Positions 31,365 through 39,434 of a DNA stretch of 39,434 bases are shown one piece after another. The stretch is from Sphaeroforma sirkka (Eukaryota; Opisthokonta; Ichthyosporea; Ichthyophonida), in the NCBI GenBank assembly GCA_001586965.3, contig LUCW03000355.1:1-39434 (forward strand), written 5' to 3'. A program made the translations under genes and the position numbers. The notes beneath the pieces were generated by a model. The model saw only the letters and a list, made by a program, of their open reading frames with translations, did not search any database and had not been told where the DNA came from. Position 1 is the stretch's first letter. Every line of letters begins with the position of its first letter.

Positions 31365-33403
31365 ATGGCTAAGGGTACTTCTAAAGGCAAGGGAGCCGCT
31401 AGCTCTAAGCCTGCTAAGCCTGCCGAGGTTCCTGAGATCCCTGTGGAAACACCTAGCCTGTCTGGAGTTGAGCCTGCCGAGGATACTGTTGGGGAAGCAA
31501 ATTCTGAGGTTGGTACAGAGGATTATTCTGAGGATGACTCGTCGGATCCTAAAGCCTTGGAAGAAGAGGTATCTACTACCGCGGAAAGGCTCGCCAGCGT
31601 CCGTGTATCACCTAGGAGTGAAGCTCAGGACCCCAGCTTGCCCCCCTGACCACGTGCCGTCAAATATTGGGGATAAACGTCGAAAGGCTGGAAAATTCGT
31701 GGATACGAATGTCGGGGGGCATTATAACTCCACATCTAAAGGACACTCCAGCACAAATCCGGCGTGAAAAGGAAGTATTGGACCTGTCCGAAAATTTCGG
31801 TTTCGCCATCGATGGAGAAGCCATTCCATTCAGCTCAAATCTTGGGGCCGAAGCTGAGGACGCCATAACTCGACAACGAGTGGCTGGATCCTCTCAATCT
31901 CAACGCCAATTGAACCGCACTGAAGCGCTCTTGAAGGAGCTAGCGGCAGCAGCAGTTGTGGACCCCTCTATCGTGTCCCACTTGGCTGATATTCTTCCTA
32001 TACCGAAGAAGAAAAAAAAAATTTCGGGCCGGGTTTCGAACCCGAGACCTACTGGTTTACCAGCCAGTATGTTTACCACTAAGCCAATTACCACTGGCGA
32101 GAGATAATATTTCAAAATTTAATCTCTATAGCTCTGATGCTACCATCGACCATCCTCTTGACAAACCTAACCCTGTCAGAGGATATGATCGTATGGAACT
32201 CGATGAGGCTTACCATCCTCGTAATATCGACCCTCATTTGCCAACTAACCCTGGTAATCACGATTTTGGCAATCGCTACACCAGTACCTCGTTAGAGAGT
32301 TCCCGCTCTAATCCTGAGGATGAGGAAGTGAGAACCAGACATACTCGTCTCAGGCTATTACGCTCTGGTATGCAAGTCCTTGAGGACCGTCTATTGAATG
32401 ACTCTGACCTTGACGATAGGAAAGCGGATAACATTCGCTATCTAATCGATAACAAGAGAAAGGAAATAGACACCATCTTGGCACTAGCAGCCCGTAGCAC
32501 TGAACATGAGCCTCGTGAACACTTAGAACCAAGCTTTATAAAGCAGCTAGGTAACGCGCAGGCTGAGGTCGATTTCTCTACTAATGAGAGTACAGTGGAG
32601 ACACTGAAGGCCTTCGACCAACTTAAGGAGTCTGCCAGCCTTAGGGATAAGCAGATGATGAATGCCTTTATTCATTTCTGTGAGCCAGGTGAATGGCGAA
32701 CTATCTTGAAGAGCTCATGAGCCCAACTGGAAAGCCCTACCCTGGCACCAGTTGCGTGATAATATACTTAACACCTTTTTTGAAGATGCACGTGACCGTG
32801 AACTTCTAGAGTCTCGCAAGTTCTTTGCGAACGATACCACTATTCGAGGTGCTCTAGCTCATATGACACATATGAATACACGGATGGGTGGTCGTACCTA
32901 TACTGGCGAATATTTATTAATTTGTCAGATGATGGAGACTCTGGGAGCTAACCTCTTTAAGAAAGTCAATGATGACATCATCGCCTATGGTGATTTGCGA
33001 TCTATGCCTTGGTCTGTCTTTGAGAAGATAGTACACAAGCATACCAATTCCTCTACTAGAGTACTTAGTACCACGAGCTACACCCAGCCCACTAAGCGAA
33101 ACGCAGTAGAGACTAATACTGCGCGTAGTACTAAGAAACCTCGCACTACTACTGGAGGGGGGTACTGGCTCTACTTCTACCGAACCGAAAGGTGATAAGA
33201 AGGTGAGAGCGCCTTGCAAGAAGTGTGGTTACAACCTCACAAAACGTAATGGCAAGTGGAATGGTAGACACGACCCTGTTAAGTGTGCACCAGGCAAGCC
33301 AGATTTTGGACACTATATGAAAGAGTGTGCTACTTGCAAGGGTACTAACGGTTGGCACAAAGAGGATTGCAAGGACTTACCAGACGTCCAAGTTAAGCAC
33401 TGA
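31365..33403 (+). CDS. gag: gag of the chromovirus (frame breaks)
   Basis: Starts MAKGTSKGKGAASS at the first ATG after the leader; an upstream in-frame ATG in the LTR end is less likely. Structural protein of the particle. The acidic N-terminus and a long helical middle (31667-33195) probably hold matrix/capsid, but no capsid motif can be named safely. The C-terminal piece (33203-33403) is nucleocapsid-like with CKKC...H....C and CATCKGTNGWHKEDC zinc-knuckle-like spacing. Frame changes near 31643 (C6), 31718 (G6), 32011 (A10), 32715 and 33160 (G6). A tRNA-derived stretch lies in the antisense direction at 32022-32098. Ends at TGA 33401-33403, in the same frame as pol. Confidence 0.75.
32022..32098 (-). 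ncRNA. tRNA-derived sequence (Thr GGT-like) antisense within gag
   Basis: On the minus strand: A box TGGCTTAGTGG, anticodon stem ACTGG/CCAGT around loop CTGGTAA (anticodon GGT), T arm TCGGG-TTCGAAA-CCCGG containing B box GGTTCGAAACC, then a run of 10 T (32012-32021) that could stop RNA polymerase III. The acceptor strands (GCCAGTG and CCCGAAA) do not pair, so it is not a functional tRNA as it stands; a tRNA fragment or SINE-like head is likelier. Confidence 0.65.
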
Positions 33404-33412
33404 CAGTACCAT

Positions 33413-34927
33413 ATGTGCGCACTAGAGCAAGATTATGAGAAAATGTTCAATAAAATCTATACCAAAGGAGATGAACGTATCTTTCAAACAGTTTTCGTAA
33501 ATGGAGAAAAAGTTATGGCACTATTTGATCCAGGGGCTGAAGTCTCTGCTATCTCATGCCGAGTAGCCTACGCTACAGATATGGCTGTCCATAACGAAAC
33601 AACTGATTTAATCTTGGGAAATGGCAAAGTTACTACTTGCGAACAAGCCATTGACTATGCACACATAATGCTGTCAGATAGAAGAGAAGTGAAGACTCAC
33701 CTAATCGTTACTGACATGTCTCAGAAATACGATTTAATTATAGGTATGACTGATCTTCTCAGTTTAGGTATAACACTCACTGGTCTGCCTAATGGGCTAG
33801 ACCCGAATAAAGATCAGTCAGATGATAATATGTTAAAGATACCTAAACCTCCGGAAGGTGAAGCAAAGGATATGATTCCGCACTTCACCGATATAATTAT
33901 GGACTTAATTATACAAAACAGGAAGATTGCAATAACTGACTGGTGTATGTTTAAGTTCTCTAATGGGTACGTTAGACTTGACTTAACAAACGTCGACTTC
34001 TCTAAGTTAAAGTGTCCTTCACATAACTACGTGAGTTGGAGACACAAAGACGTTGTCAAAACCCAAATCGAAGATTGGTTAAAACAGGGTCTAATTGAAA
34101 TCAATTATGATGCAACCCCAGTTAACTTAGCTCTCTTAGCGGTCGATCAATATAAATCTGATGGAACGTTTAGTAAAACAAGAGTAGTACTAGACCTGTC
34201 GCCAATCAACAAACTAATTCCGCAACATAGTTTTCCCTTACCTAAGATAAGCGAGATACTACGCAAAATGGAGGGTGCGACTATCTTTTCCAAGATAGAC
34301 TTAAAAGCTGCATTCCATCAACTACAAATATATCAGCCTCATAGGAAATACTTTTCCTTTACTTGGCAAGGTAAGAAGTACCAGTTTAAAGGTGCACCTG
34401 AAGGCTTACACATGTTACCTTCTTTCTTCCAACAAGTTATGATGGAACTATTTGCGGACCTGTCGTATAACGTATCAGTCTATTTAGATGATATAGTTAT
34501 CTTTACAAAGACAGCACATGAACATGCTAAACTCGTTAAAGAAGTCTTAAAGCGACTTAATCATGCTAAACTTAAGATTAACGAAGACAAGTGTTCTTTT
34601 GCTAAAGATACTATACACTTACTTGGCTACAAAGTATCTGCAGCAGGGGTAGAAATTGATCCTGGCAAGAAACAGTTTCTGTTGGATTTATCAACACCAA
34701 TTACTGGAAGAGATGTGAACTCTGTGTGTGGGTTTGTTAACTTCTTCTCGGATTCGGTACCGCATCTTTCTCATTACTTAAAGCCTTTCAGTCACCTACG
34801 GCTGCACAAAGGACCTTTGGGAAAGCTTTGGACTAAAGAATGTGATGATGCATTTAAACTAGTCAAAAGTAAAGTAATGGACGCACCCATCATGCAGTAC
34901 CCTGTGGATGGTGTCCCATTCAAGTAG
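33413..34927 (+). CDS. pol: pol: protease and reverse transcriptase
   Basis: The frame continues from gag across one TGA. Retropepsin region: FDPGAEVSAIS at about 33530 in place of the usual D(T/S)GA, with the flap/psi side LIIGMTDLLSLGI. Reverse transcriptase: KTRVVLDLSPINKLIPQHSF, ATIFSKIDLKAAFHQL, a GAPEGL segment (usually PFGL), and catalytic YLDDIVIF at about 34480, then the thumb (LLGYKVSAAGVEI). Makes DNA from the element's RNA inside the particle. Ends at a TAG (34925-34927) created by an apparent single missing base just before the RNase H. Confidence 0.88.
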   Translation: MCALEQDYEKMFNKIYTKGDERIFQTVFVNGEKVMALFDPGAEVSAISCRVAYATDMAVHNETTDLILGNGKVTTCEQAIDYAHIMLSDRREVKTHLIVTDMSQKYDLIIGMTDLLSLGITLTGLPNGLDPNKDQSDDNMLKIPKPPEGEAKDMIPHFTDIIMDLIIQNRKIAITDWCMFKFSNGYVRLDLTNVDFSKLKCPSHNYVSWRHKDVVKTQIEDWLKQGLIEINYDATPVNLALLAVDQYKSDGTFSKTRVVLDLSPINKLIPQHSFPLPKISEILRKMEGATIFSKIDLKAAFHQLQIYQPHRKYFSFTWQGKKYQFKGAPEGLHMLPSFFQQVMMELFADLSYNVSVYLDDIVIFTKTAHEHAKLVKEVLKRLNHAKLKINEDKCSFAKDTIHLLGYKVSAAGVEIDPGKKQFLLDLSTPITGRDVNSVCGFVNFFSDSVPHLSHYLKPFSHLRLHKGPLGKLWTKECDDAFKLVKSKVMDAPIMQYPVDGVPFK

Positions 34928-35166
34928 CAACCGACGCTTCAGATCGAGCGGTAGGTGGAGTGCTTTACCAAACGATAAATGGTAAACCGCGCTACATACA
35001 ATTCTTTAGCAAGAGTTATAATAAGAGTCAACGGAATTACCCTACCGTTAAACAAGAGCTCCTTGCTATAGTTACTGCGCTAAGACAGTTTAAAGACTAC
35101 CTTTATGGAAGTTACTTTACTGTCGCCTGTGATCAAAAGTCTTTAACATACTTAAAAAAGATATGA
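34928..35166 (+). CDS. pol: RNase H
   Basis: ATDASDRAVGGVLYQ (first catalytic Asp in the usual DAS), FFSKSYNKSQRNYPTVKQEL (Glu), and ACDQKSLTYL. Removes the RNA template strand. The frame is shifted from the RT piece, and a second change occurs at an A6 run near 35155. Confidence 0.85.
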
Positions 35167-35894
35167 ACCCTGATTCACAGTTGGTGAGCCGCTGGCATGA
35201 CATTATTGCCAAGTTCGCTTTTAATATAACACACATTCCAGGAATACATAACCATCTTCCTGACATGCTCTCTCGACTTGTGCCCGACTACCAGAAAACA
35301 GTCAAAGAGTTATTAGCAACCGATTGGATGCTAAATAAGAAATGGTTTAACCTCGCTCAATCACGATGGGGTCCATTTACTGTTGATATGTTTGCCGCAG
35401 AACATAACAAACAGGTTTCTGAATATAGGTCGTTGACTCATCCTAAAGGTGATGCATTTCAGCTTGACTTATCAAAGCATAATGCGTGGGCTAACCCACC
35501 TTGTCAACTTATCGCACAGTTGTTAAATTATGTTAATATTACTAAATCTACCATTACGCTGTGTTGTCCCTTACGTAACTCCGACCCATGGATACGTGAT
35601 TTAATTAATATGATTCAAGACGAACCTATTTATGTCGACCGTGAAACCGACACGTTCTTGTATCAGGGATCCTATTCTATTAAGAAGACGCCTTGGAAAC
35701 ACACCATTGTTTGTCGCATCGGTCCTGCAGGTACCACTAAGTGGAAACCCTCAACCGAATTCTTAGCTAAACTAGAGGAGTCTAAAGAGTTTGAACAAAA
35801 GCTCAAGACTCGTACAACACATGCACCCAACAAGATTGCAGTCGAGGTAATGCCGATTGAAACGGCATTAGATCGTAAAAAAACATGGAACTAG
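35163..35894 (+). CDS. pol: RNase H tail and Dam-like methyltransferase-like domain
   Basis: Begins with the end of the RNase H/connection (HIPGIHNHLPDMLSRL), then a domain reading FTVDMFAAEHNKQVSEYRSL, GDAFQLDL and WANPPCQLI, then LCCPLRN. This D-x-FA..N...Y.S / DAF / W.NPP pattern is the Dam/N6-adenine methyltransferase-like segment known from DIRS and some Ty3-type pol proteins; NPP-C stands where adenine methyltransferases have (D/N)PP(Y/F). Whether it has any activity is unknown. The frame ends at an A7 run near 35878, where the integrase frame takes over. Confidence 0.7.
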   Translation: MNPDSQLVSRWHDIIAKFAFNITHIPGIHNHLPDMLSRLVPDYQKTVKELLATDWMLNKKWFNLAQSRWGPFTVDMFAAEHNKQVSEYRSLTHPKGDAFQLDLSKHNAWANPPCQLIAQLLNYVNITKSTITLCCPLRNSDPWIRDLINMIQDEPIYVDRETDTFLYQGSYSIKKTPWKHTIVCRIGPAGTTKWKPSTEFLAKLEESKEFEQKLKTRTTHAPNKIAVEVMPIETALDRKKTWN

Positions 35895-36540
35895 CTAAGG
35901 CCATGGATCAAAGACTCAAAACTCTAAGAGAACCTGAAGCTCGCACTCAACTACTTAAAGCGCTGCTTAAAGAACAGCCAGGAGTGGCGAAACAACTGAA
36001 GAAGATACTTCAACAATCCAATGTTGTCAATTATGTATCTCAGGACTCTACCCCTCCTGATACTGAGGTTGCCCTTTCCAACAGGACTATGGTTCATCCA
36101 GCCAGCGTTACGCAGAATCTGACTGACTTAGAGGAGCTCGAAAGTAGAGTTAAAATTATACATAATTTAACGCATCGAGCATATGAGCATACTTATAAAA
36201 TGGCTATTCGTGCAGGGCTTGATCACCCGGCGCTGAAAGAAACCATACGTGAAGTATACCGACGCTGTACTGATTGTGAAAAGAACCAGATCAAGCGATA
36301 CGGTTGGGCACCTAAAAAAAAGTGTGACAGAAGACCAACCGATGCGCCGAGTCATAGTCGATTTGGTTAAACTCCCGCGATCCAAGCATACTGGCGATGT
36401 ATATATCTGTCATTTCTTATGTGTGGCTTCGGGCTATAACTTGCTTTTATGCAATACCGAACAAACGTCCACAAACAGTGGCAGAATTATGCTATCACGT
36501 CTTTAATGACTTCGGTTTCCCCGAGTACTATGTTCTGATA
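35885..36540 (+). CDS. pol: integrase zinc-binding and N-terminal core (frame breaks)
   Basis: The HHCC zinc domain is clear: RVKIIHNLTHRAYEHTYKM ... RRCTDCEK. The core begins (VIVDLVKLPRSKHTGD, first Asp) in another frame after an A8 run near 36318, and a further shift occurs near 36475. Inserts the cDNA into the host genome. Confidence 0.8.
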
Positions 36541-37007
36541 ACGGTAGTGAGTTTTGTACCGACGTAATGGAGGCACTTATACTCGTATCAGGCATGACCC
36601 ATAGGCGTGGTGTTCCTTACAAACCTCAAACGCAGGGTGCAAATGAGACACGTCATAGAGAACTTAAGAAACTCTTGCGTACCGCACTAGACGACGTTGA
36701 GGATATGTGGCCTTATCATTTGAAATGGGTTCAGACTCAAATGAATAACTGCATGAATCCTCAAACTGGAACACTCCCGTTTCACTATTTCTTTGGCCGC
36801 TATAGTGAATTACAAGCAACGTTTGATAAAACTGCGCCCGAGAAACACGCTACCCCGTGGCTTCAAAAAAGATCGAGCATATGCAGAACGTTGTTTACCC
36901 CTGTTTACTCGAGCACAAGAATCGCGTCCTACTTAAAGCGTATGACCGATGGAATAACACTAAGAACATTGTTCAGTTCAAAGTCGGCGATTACGTTAAC
37001 ATTATAA
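36530..37007 (+). CDS. pol: integrase core, second half
   Basis: Second catalytic Asp in SDNGSEF (near 36540) and the Glu in RGVPYKPQTQGANETRHREL complete the DDE set. Then WPYHLKWVQTQMNN and PFHYFFGR, typical of Ty3-type cores. The frame changes at an A6 run near 36865 into the C-terminal domain. Confidence 0.85.
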
Positions 37008-37630
37008 ATCGAAACGCCAACGTTACCGAACTCTCTTCTAAGACGATAGGACCTTTTGTTATTTCCTACCATGATGAGAAGAGTGATACTTACGAAGTGA
37101 ATAACATTGATGGTACTAGCGCAACCAATCTAGGCACTCACCGTATCCCTACCTCCGAACTCTCATTCGCTCGCTCATTTGATTCTGATGTACCAGTTAT
37201 GGAGTCACAAGTCAAAGATATAATTGACAAAACATCCGAAGACGGTTACACTTACTACAAGACCCGTTTCATGGATGGGACAGTAGCTTGGCTAACCTCC
37301 GATGCATTTCGTGAATCTCGCGACTTTCTTCGTATCTTTAATAAGAAATGGAATAAGCGTTTACATAAGAACACACGAGATAAACGAAAAGGGTTTCCTC
37401 AGGTGACTACAAACCCTGACGGATCTGAAATTCCCTATTTGCCACCTACTTCCTACGTGACTAAACTTTCTGATCTGCTTACCAACAGTGCAGAAAATTG
37501 TTCAAACTTACTTACTAATGAAGAACAGCCTTTGGCTATTACCTTACCAAATAATAAACGTAAGGCGCCTACATCGGAAATGGTTACTGGACCAAATACT
37601 AAACGACATAGAGTACAACATGAGTCTTGA
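36857..37630 (+). CDS. pol: integrase C-terminal GPF domain and chromodomain-like end
   Basis: VQFKVGDYVNIINRN...KTIGPFVISY is the GPY/F module that follows the core in chromoviruses. Further on, VKDIIDKTSEDGYTYYKTRF and MDGTVAWLTSDAF follow the chromodomain pattern (vexIlxxR...g...YlVkWkG....tWe). Chromodomains steer integration toward particular chromatin. A basic Lys/Arg-rich and Ser-rich tail follows. Stop TGA at 37628-37630, 127 bp before the 3' LTR. Confidence 0.75.
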   Translation: MASKKIEHMQNVVYPCLLEHKNRVLLKAYDRWNNTKNIVQFKVGDYVNIINRNANVTELSSKTIGPFVISYHDEKSDTYEVNNIDGTSATNLGTHRIPTSELSFARSFDSDVPVMESQVKDIIDKTSEDGYTYYKTRFMDGTVAWLTSDAFRESRDFLRIFNKKWNKRLHKNTRDKRKGFPQVTTNPDGSEIPYLPPTSYVTKLSDLLTNSAENCSNLLTNEEQPLAITLPNNKRKAPTSEMVTGPNTKRHRVQHES

Positions 37631-37757
37631 ACTCGTACATATAGGCACATACTTACTCGATAAGTCATGACCGAAACCGTTTTTACTTTGGTTTTCGCTT
37701 TACCAACTAGATCGTATCTTAACGTACGTTCGTAGTTCTAAAAGCTACTGGGGGCTA

Positions 37758-38351
37758 TGTAGAAATACGGCCTCCGGTCAGTCTAAAATATCAAGATCAA
37801 TTGAGATACTACATTGGTTTTATTTGTATTTTAAATAATTTAGTACAAGCTCTTTTTCCAATATTTCCAAAGTGTTCTAAATTCACTTTGATGGCTCCAA
37901 TAGCCTGAGTATTTGGTATGACTCATCTACTTGGACCTATTTGAGACATTAGTAGATGTAGGATATTATAAACTAAATTTTATAATCTCCGAACTACTAC
38001 TTATAGATTTTGGTCCTCCCGCCAATCTCCAAAATCCAATAAGTCTTTTTCTTTTTTTAACTTTTCTTCAGATGGAACTTTATTTATATCAGCTAATGTA
38101 TTAACGTGACTTACGTTATTATGTCTATTTACAAATTAGGCAAGTGGTCATGAACACTTAGTACTTCTAGTGAAAATTATTCAATAAAGAACAGCTAGAG
38201 GTACGCCCTGTGTGATCGAGGATATTTAGGCTCTTAACAAGAGGCAGTCCCGATCATTCTTACACAAGCTACCACTGCTAAATCCTAACTGACTAAATTG
38301 TATTTTAGTTTAATATAGTTTGAAACCTAGTAATTTCCATCAAAGTTTACA
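37758..38351 (+). repeat. 3' LTR (594 bp)
   Basis: Same sequence as the 5' LTR apart from shorter poly-T tracts. Preceded by aaagctactgggggcta, a plausible polypurine tract. Confidence 0.92.
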
Positions 38352-39072
38352 TTTCAGTGTTTCTCCACTGGTCTTAGCTCTGAGTTTTCTATTGTTACGT
38401 AAGAACTACATGCAAGCTCGGTCAGAAGATGTAGTTGTAGATCTAGACGTTGTTTTCGGTTGTAAGTGAACATAAACGACGGCATAGTCCCGGATAAGAG
38501 AGTCTTTGTTTTCATTGGTCCTAATGTATTCAGTGGGGAAGTGGTGATTAGCAATGCGATACTTCCTTTTTGATGTGTAATCGTTTAAGTCGGGTGATCT
38601 GTTTCTTTTTCTTCAGATCGCGCACAACGGTTTCTACCCAGCTTATTGCTCTCTTTCTATACCTTTGGCTACGGGGAACAAGAAAATAGCCTCCGTGGCG
38701 TAGATATTCACCACACCGGAATCATCGTTTGTACATATACACTGTACCCTTGCATACTCGCCCTGCACAGCTTTGAAGTATATTCCGATCTGCGTTCCAT
38801 TGATGCATCAGTTTGGGCATGGCGTTAAGCCCAGCGTATATACCATTACCTCTATTCACTAGTTACTGTAAGGCAGAAGTGTTGAGCGTTGATAAATGTA
38901 TTGTTATATAACGTTCGGCGCTTGGCCATAGCCTTCGCCATGTATCTTCGTTCCCGTGTGGTTCTAATATTTTACCCATCAAAGCGCAATGTCATCATCA
39001 ATCAGTGGTAGCCTAATCTTGCGAGCAGTACGATTCAAACATCCTTTCAGTTCACATATACAGCTCTGCTAG
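38352..39072. other. DNA between two LTR insertions, with decayed minus-strand coding traces
   Basis: Old host or transposon sequence left between the full-length element and the third LTR. Minus-strand 38354-38554 is open (MLITTSPLNTLGPMKTKTLL...), and a second open stretch without ATG lies at about 38660-38810 (IGIYFKAVQGEYARVQC..., IFLFPVAKGIE). I do not recognise either. Since the same strand and locus hold the transposase fragments, they could be further parts of that transposon. Confidence 0.4.
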
Positions 39073-39434
39073 TGTAGAAATACGGCCTCCGGTCAGTCTA
39101 AAATATCAAGATCAATTGAGATAATACATTGGTTTTTATTTGTATTTTAAATAATTTAGTACAAGCTCTTTTTCCAATATTTCCAAAGTGTTCTAAATTC
39201 ACTTTGATGGCTCCAATAGCCTGAGTATTTGGTATGACTCATCTACTTGGACCTATTTGAGACATTAGTAGATGTAGGATATTATAAACTAAATTTTATA
39301 ATCTCCGAACATTTACTACTTATAGATTTTGGTCCTCCCACCAATCTCCAAAATCCAATAAGTCCTTTTCTTTTTTTAACTTTTCTTCAGATGGAACTTT
39401 ATTTATATCAGCTAATGTATTGACGTGACTTACG
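39073..39434 (+). repeat. Third LTR, truncated by the window end
   Basis: Starts tgtagaaatacggcctccgg in the same orientation as the full-length element. Shows several substitutions and a small insertion (cgaacatttactac) against it, so it belongs to another insertion. Solo LTR or complete element cannot be told. Confidence 0.88.

Larger units (their letters stand above)
30688..38351 (+). mobile_element. Full-length Ty3-type chromovirus LTR retrotransposon
   Basis: 7.66 kb between two LTRs that differ, by eye, only in three poly-T lengths, so insertion is recent. Flanked by tttc on both sides (30684-30687 and 38352-38355). Internal order: gag, protease, reverse transcriptase, RNase H, Dam-like domain, integrase (HHCC, DDE, GPF), chromodomain-like end. 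PR-RT-RH-IN order plus chromodomain places it with Ty3/gypsy chromoviruses. The coding region is broken by about ten small frame changes, most at homopolymers of 6 or more. Confidence 0.9.

Noticed and set aside
32022..32098. Functional tRNA-Thr gene
   Set aside because: A box, B box, anticodon and T arms are good, but the 7-bp acceptor strands do not pair, so it is called tRNA-derived only.

Overview
This is eukaryotic nuclear DNA. It holds a 28-exon receptor tyrosine kinase gene with GT-AG introns, a Ty3-type chromovirus, a Crypton, other decayed DNA transposons and long microsatellites. A tyrosine kinase receptor with SH2-docking motifs in its tail, joined to a non-animal ectodomain, points to a unicellular holozoan. 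An ichthyosporean such as Sphaeroforma is a reasonable guess, but I cannot prove the species.

Layout. 1-3790 is a degenerate AAT/TATG repeat field dense in CCAAT. 3791-4771 has no recognisable gene. 4772-6937 (+) is an unrecognised, probably disordered protein with two PPxY motifs. 7674-18079 (-) is the receptor tyrosine kinase, which I resolved exon by exon: signal peptide, Pmp-like beta-helix repeats, cysteine-rich modules, one TM helix, a kinase domain and a tyrosine-rich tail, about 1,597 residues in all. It is the only gene here that looks intact from start to stop.

18080-39434 is almost all mobile DNA. 20031-22026 is a broken Crypton (tyrosine recombinase plus GCR1_C-like end). 22361-23713 is a DNA transposon with 8-bp target duplications, matched terminal inverted repeats and a BED-finger-like ORF. 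24640-25820 is TATGTG-type and (TA)n microsatellite. 26467-29675 carries two decayed convergent genes: an XPG/FEN1-like nuclease followed by SAP and SWIM-like domains (+), and a DDE_Tnp_4 / ISL2EU-like transposase (-). LTR retroelements have inserted into the upstream part of the transposase locus: an inverted, internally deleted copy (29726-30497, 4-bp duplication cctt) and a full-length chromovirus (30688-38351, 4-bp duplication tttc). A third LTR begins at 39073 and runs off the window.

Best candidate for something undescribed: the convergent transposase plus XPG-SAP-SWIM pair. As I know the ISL2EU group, its second protein carries SAP/SWIM with a YqaJ nuclease; here an XPG-type nuclease with the full set of catalytic acids sits beside SAP/SWIM and no YqaJ is visible. 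Also notable are a tRNA-derived segment with good A/B boxes inside gag, a Dam-like domain in pol, a same-frame gag/pol TGA, and an activation-segment change (APE to SPR) in the receptor kinase. Many frameshifts in the chromovirus fall in homopolymers while its two LTRs differ only in poly-T length, so some breaks may be sequence error. Exon borders were set by eye from splice signals and phase continuity; allow a base or two.
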